Shown: one piece after another, positions 17,994 to 21,594 of the stretch
Layout of the letters: each line of letters begins with the position of its first letter
Position numbering within the stretch: position 1 is the stretch's first letter
Origin: Botryllus schlosseri
Taxonomy: Eukaryota > Chordata > Ascidiacea > Stolidobranchia > Styelidae
Length of the DNA stretch: 21,594 bases
Direction of reading: 5' to 3'
NCBI GenBank assembly: GCA_000444245.1
Contig: ATSW01006146.1
Coordinates: forward strand, 1 to 21,594
The notes under the pieces: model-generated
Databases searched by the model: none
What the model was told of the DNA's origin: nothing
Seen by the model: only the letters and a program-made list of their open reading frames with translations
Made by a program: the position numbers and the translations under genes

Positions 17994-18116
17994 GTGAGTG
18001 AATTACGCCCGTGATTGAGTGACTGGCGATTGCCGATTACCGTTATCTACAGACTTTTACAAACTATATAAATTTAGTTAATTTATTTTCAATGAACTAG
18101 TTTTTGGATTATTTGT

Positions 18117-18570
18117 AGTCCAAGTTCTAGTTACGGATTTTGAAAAGTGAGTAGTTGTAGTTTAAATTCCAATTTTAATGGCGCATTACAAGTAGTTGCC
18201 GAACAAATAGACAACACGCGCCGTCGTTTGGCGTGAATCGTGATACCGGTGTTCTGTCGTGCGATGTTCGCGCAGCCATTGCTAGCTCATATAAACACCA
18301 CTACTAACAGTGCTGTAGCCAGGAGTGGGGTTTAGTGGTTGAAACCTCCCCATTTCATTTCAAACTCGAAACTCATCCTTTCGAAATGACGATTATATCC
18401 CCAATACCTCTCAGCTAAGTTGCAATTCTGCAATTCGTATTATTCGCGTAGGAATTGTATCTATAGTTAGTCGTATCTAAAGGAATAGTGGCGGATTTAG
18501 GTCGTTATTTCTAGTTGTAGTTGTAGTGTCGAATGTTGAAACTCAAGTAATTTGTACAGGTCGGGTTGTA
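18117..18570 (+). repeat. Repeat C, copy 2 (uninterrupted)
   Basis: It carries gattttgaaaagtgagtag, gtttggcgtgaatcg, gcagccattgctagctca, caccactactaac, gtgctgtagcc, ggtttagtgg, tcaaactcgaaactc and aatttgtacaggtc in the same order as the two parts of copy 1. Where copy 1 carries MITE A after cactactaa-TA, this copy runs straight on (cactactaacagtgctg). It therefore acts as an empty-site reference. Confidence 0.65.
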
Positions 18571-19284
18571 GAACATATTTCAGTCGTTATGACGATATCA
18601 TGCTCAGACATAGGCGACATGTCATTTCACATTCTACATATATGTTGAACTGGATTTCTTGCTTGCGATAAATGGCTTAGAAAGGGTGGTTGAAGATGCC
18701 TCTCCCTTATTCCCTAAATTTTTGTACTATAGACACCGTAATGTCATTGACAAAAAGTTTTTGAAACGACTGAAATCGCATGCATTGAGCGTATTTTAGA
18801 GAGCCAATCCATCAACACGGAAGATTGGTTCATATTACTCTTGGGTTTACATCACGTAGATGTATATCAATAATACGCGTTGCGCAAAGCGTCAAATTGT
18901 TAGCTGCATGTGGCTTGTTGCCATACTAATCATTGATTCACCGACCGATGTACAACGTCGTAGCGTAAATATTTAGCTGCAACGACACCATTACCGCCGC
19001 ATACGAGCGTAAATTAGGTTGCGGTGAATGCAAATATATCCCGACTCACGGTAATGAATGGATCGTACAGTGTGCCACGCCATGTGTAAAGCGGATATCA
19101 TGATATCCTCACGGGGTTATCATTGAATGTCTCGTATAATTGTAACAGTAGGTGGAATTTCTAAATCAATCATCATGTGATGATATAGAGGGGCATTTGG
19201 GTGCAGTTGATCTCACTCTGGTAACCACGACATGAATCTACTTACACATTTGCTGATGAGGGGGGGGGGCAGATTTGGATAACT
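18571..19284. other. Intron sequence, no recognised content
   Basis: No gene or repeat border recognised. A G tract of ten or eleven stands at about 19259-19269. The segment near 19028 (gcaaatatatcccgact) loosely resembles 10985. Confidence 0.5.
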
Positions 19285-19685
19285 GTAGGTAATTCTAGTT
19301 AGACTAAATCTAAAGCGAAATGTCGCTAATCTTATTCTATGTTAACATAATTTATGATTTTCCTGAAAATGCTACCTGAGAACTATAGTTTGAAACGCAC
19401 TATGCTTGCTATACAGATATTTGCCATTCACATGCTTACGAGAATGAACTACGGTTTGATATGACCTGATCTTGATTAAACTTACAAGTTTTTGTGAATT
19501 CAGTAATTCAAATTCGAATTTAATTTGCAAAAATCTGCGTAGCTATAATTCTAATTTTAATACAATTTGAAAAATACTGTGTAGCTATTGTTCTAATTCT
19601 ATAGTCTAACTCGGAATAAATTGTGTAGCTATGATTCTAATTAGAATTTAATTGGTAAAAGATTAAAATTGTCTAGTTGTCCGAC
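19285..19685. repeat. AT-rich repeat D, copy 2, with internal tandem units
   Basis: Homologous by eye to 16225-16570 (ttttcctgaaaatg, gccattcacatg, cttgatt, ttacaagttttt-gaattc). Its right half has expanded: (t)gtgtagctat-attctaattttaat-like units begin at about 19548, 19588 and 19631, spaced 40-43 bp, where copy 1 has only the attctaattctaat hairpin. Confidence 0.6.
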
Positions 19686-19701
19686 TCTATGGGCGGGGGT
19701 G

Positions 19702-19788
19702 CTGTTGTTGTTTAGTATTCATGGCGTTTCGACTTCTATGGTCAACCTACTCCAGGCCGATATTCCTTATTGCGATTCTACAGTCGCA
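19702..19788 (-). mobile_element. SINE 3' fragment
   Basis: On the plus strand ctgttgttgttta, gtattcatggcgtttcgac, ttctatggtcaacc and ccaggccgatattccttatt match the 3' end of the SINE at 13896-14159 in order. The head and most of the body are missing. Confidence 0.65.
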
Positions 19789-20089
19789 CGATTGCAGTAA
19801 GGGCCTCTAATGTTGTACACCAGGCCACACTTAATTACCGATCCACCGCTCGAATGGGGATTTGTCAGTGTTGCATGCGGACCTTATCTCTCTTAGTATT
19901 TATTTAATTTTATAACAAAACCCAATAATTGCAAAAACAAGGTGCAGTGTTTTAGAAAGCGGCATAGTGGCCGAAAAAACGTCATCATTTTTGGTGCTCA
20001 CCGAAAAGCTGGATGGACAGGTCAAAATATGAACAGATCGTGTAATTAGAGAAAATCTAGTTTTATACTTTATAGTTAAAAATTTTTAT

Positions 20090-20163
20090 CGACGTTTACT
20101 GGCCCAATTAAACCAGCCCGGGGATACCTAATGGGCCCATGGACCTCAGTTTAAGAGCCCCTG
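20090..20163. mobile_element. hAT terminus, fragment
   Basis: Read on the minus strand the end is CAGGGGCTCTTAAACTGAGG, then TCCATGGGCCC, very like the ends of Charlie-type hAT elements. The matching opposite end was not found upstream, so the element is truncated or too worn. The left border given is nominal. Confidence 0.5.
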
Positions 20164-20201
20164 CTTTAAATCAATCGATTGTTTAGTTGTTTGTGGTGAT
20201 T

Positions 20202-20372
20202 TATGACTATGCAATGAACATTTACAATACACTATGCCAATATTCTTTACTATGATTTTGTGTCTTCCGACTTGTAGCACGGCTCACTTCTAGGCTTTTT
20301 AAGACACCGCTTATGCGGATCAGATAGCGAGCAGCAAACCAGATAAACGTCCAACACTTGGGAAGGGATTCT
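20202..20372 (-). mobile_element. SINE fragment just upstream of an exon
   Basis: On the plus strand ccaatattctttac, cttccgacttgtagcacgg, ctcacttctaggctttt, aagacaccgcttatgcgg and ccaacacttgggaagg match the SINE body in order. The tRNA head that should follow is absent. The match stops about 70 bases before the acceptor of the Ig d/e exon at 20442. Confidence 0.7.
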
Positions 20373-20441
20373 GGAATAAATTGAATGTTTTGTGTGTGCT
20401 GTGGGCACTGTGCATACTCAATGTCAATTTCAATTCTACAG

Positions 20442-20721
20442 TGTGCTGGAAATTCGTCGAGCGACCGCGGACAATTACGGCACGTACATTTGTAAAGCGA
20501 TTCTTGTGAATTCCTCCATCGCGGCAGTAGCGGAAAAATCTATCTCTATCACTCGGGACTCTGCACCGACGCAAGTGTACGCGCCACGGCGCACTGTCGT
20601 GGTTAAAGAGCAATCCGACGTTAGGCTGGCTTGTGAAGCTATCGGACAGCCACTTTCCAGGATAATGTGGTTAAAGAACGGAAACGAGACTGTCACTACG
20701 GGCCGGGCATCGGTAAATAAG
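20442..20721 (+). CDS. Ig-domain protein, exon (Ig d end plus Ig e first half)
   Basis: The acceptor is ..caattctacag (ends 20441). After one leading base the frame gives VLEIRRATADNYGTYICKA, closing Ig d with its second core Cys, then strand G (EKSISITRDS). It passes straight into the next domain: APTQVYAPRRTVVVKEQSD, VRLACEAIGQPLSRIMWLKN with first core Cys and core Trp, and GNETVTTGRASVNK. Sequons NSS and NET are present. Unlike the other domain boundaries, no intron separates d from e. I chose the donor AAG|GTAATA at 20722; TCG|GTAAAT at 20713 is also phase 0 and would shorten the exon by three codons. The rest of Ig e lies beyond the window. Confidence 0.88.
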
Positions 20722-21026
20722 GTAATATTGATTAGCGCCGACTTGGCAAGTCTTACTGATCCGTCGCTGAGATCAGGGCTTAAGGCGCAGGTGTAAATGT
20801 TAAATTGCTCCTGCTCCAGAGCTCTCTCTTAGCATGAATTCTAGTGCGAATAATACTACCGCGGCTTCGTCATACATCATTAACTCAACTGTTGATCTTC
20901 TTTTATGAGCAAAACCGGCTCACGTCGATTAAATTAATTCTGAAATAACTGGTTATCTCGCGGTGGAAGGTTAGGGTACAATGTAGAAGTCTTTTACACC
21001 CAGCATTTTTCGAGCATAGTGTAAAC
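20722..21026. other. Intron sequence after the last exon
   Basis: The reading frame continues by chance to a stop at about 20796. Nothing else was recognised before the hAT-B copy. Confidence 0.5.
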
Positions 21027-21594
21027 CTGAGGTCTCAAACTCAAATGTGCTCGCGGGCCAATTTCCTATTTTTGATGACGCCGCGGGCCGCACCACCAAT
21101 AATAGGGGAATTCAATGTATTTCAAAGTAGGCCTCATTTCCGGGTTTCGAGCATAGGTCTATTCCTAATAACTAGGCTATATTGACATTACGGAAGTCAA
21201 ATAGAATCAGCGTTTGATTTTATCTTCGAATGTTGGAACAGATCATTAACAACTTGAACATAATGGATCTGTGCAATAACAATAGAAACGTGCAATCACC
21301 GAAGAATCCGTCGGTGTTACAGCTGTGAAGCGTAGGCTACGACTAGTTAATACTCGCCACATTAAATTGGCGACAATAACATATATAAAGATACCCAAGA
21401 CGACACGGGATGTAACCAATTATACATCAAAGGGGCAACATAATTCCAATGTCGGTTGCCATACCTACCTGCTTAGATATCTAAATAAGCTACGAAACGC
21501 AAACTACGACCTTTTGATATTTTAATATTTCTCCTACCAGTTTGATAGTTCGTTCATAGTGTCCTATATGGTGTGATCACAAGCAAATCTCACG
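21027..21594. mobile_element. hAT-B copy 2, left end, continuing past the window
   Basis: CTGAGGTCTCAAACTCAAAT, then GTGCTCGCGGGCCAATTTCC and GACGCCGCGGGCCGCA, match the left end of hAT-B copy 1 (1267 onward) almost base for base. Further in, the ggtgttacagctgtgaagcg, gggatgtaaccaattatac and ggttgccatacctacctg regions match 1850-1990 of copy 1 with more change. Only about 570 bp are inside the window; the right end and target duplication are not visible. Confidence 0.78.

Larger units (their letters stand above)
1..20721 (+). other. Gene span: multi-Ig-domain protein, partial at both ends
   Basis: This links the nine exons listed separately. Intron phases in order are 2, 1, 1, 1, 2, 1, 0, 2. 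Joined, they give 453 complete codons without a stop. Domain order is Ig a (end only), b, c, d and e (start only), with no fibronectin, EGF, kinase or membrane segment seen. Tandem I-set-like domains occur in many animal families (hemicentin, Dscam, sidekick, nephrin and NCAM kin, titin-like proteins), and nothing here chooses between them. Intron sizes are 3413, 1738, 76, 5812, 3248, 2522, 104 and 2448 bp. Six of the eight exceed 1.7 kb, most of these because of inserted repeats. Start codon, signal peptide and stop are outside the window. Confidence 0.8.

Noticed and set aside
1-21594. CRISPR array, retroviral or other LTR-type element, long LINE ORF, rRNA
   Set aside because: No spaced direct repeats of constant length, no long terminal repeats, no reverse-transcriptase-like ORF and no rRNA-like stretch were seen on either strand.

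Overview
The window is animal genomic DNA, AT-leaning and intron-rich. It contains nothing bacterial: no operons, no long ORFs, and small coding islands with GT..AG borders. A tRNA-derived SINE family, several hAT-type DNA transposon families and a TA-target MITE fill much of the non-coding space. The style fits a marine invertebrate, possibly a deuterostome such as a tunicate, but the sequence alone does not fix the phylum.

One gene can be supported, on the + strand and open at both window edges. It encodes a protein with consecutive immunoglobulin (Ig) domains. I place nine coding exons at 1-72, 3486-3619, 5358-5531, 5608-5784, 11597-11765, 15014-15126, 17649-17788, 17893-17993 and 20442-20721. 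Every junction keeps frame, giving 453 complete codons without a stop. The exons spell the C-terminal part of one Ig domain (a), three complete Ig domains (b, c, d) and the start of a fifth (e). Introns cut each domain between the strand around the core Trp and the DxGxYxC-type motif, and most domain boundaries carry phase-1 introns. No signal peptide, transmembrane segment or other domain type is visible, so the family member cannot be named.

Introns by content. Intron 73-3485 holds a three-layer nest: repeat C split by MITE A, which is split by a hAT element (hAT-B) with a perfect 8-bp target duplication. Intron 3620-5357 holds a second MITE A copy followed by a 38-bp tandem duplication. 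Intron 5785-11596 holds a second three-layer nest: hAT-3 (7234-10978), split by hAT-1 (8728-10523), split by hAT-2 (about 8989-10097). hAT-3 also carries about five units of a 200-275 bp tandem repeat. Intron 11766-15013 holds a SINE, a SINE tail and a second hAT-2 copy (13229-14810) carrying its own full-length SINE with a 10-bp target duplication. Intron 15127-17648 holds AT-rich repeat D and a 16-bp tandem repeat. Intron 17994-20441 holds second copies of repeats C and D, SINE pieces and a hAT end. The last intron runs off the edge inside a second hAT-B copy. Introns 5532-5607 and 17789-17892 are short (76 and 104 bp) and free of repeats.

I did not find a new biological system. The most informative content is the Ig gene model and the readable insertion order of the nested transposons. 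All repeat comparisons were by eye, so identities and outer borders are approximate. Superfamily calls rest on terminal repeats and target duplications, because no intact transposase is present.
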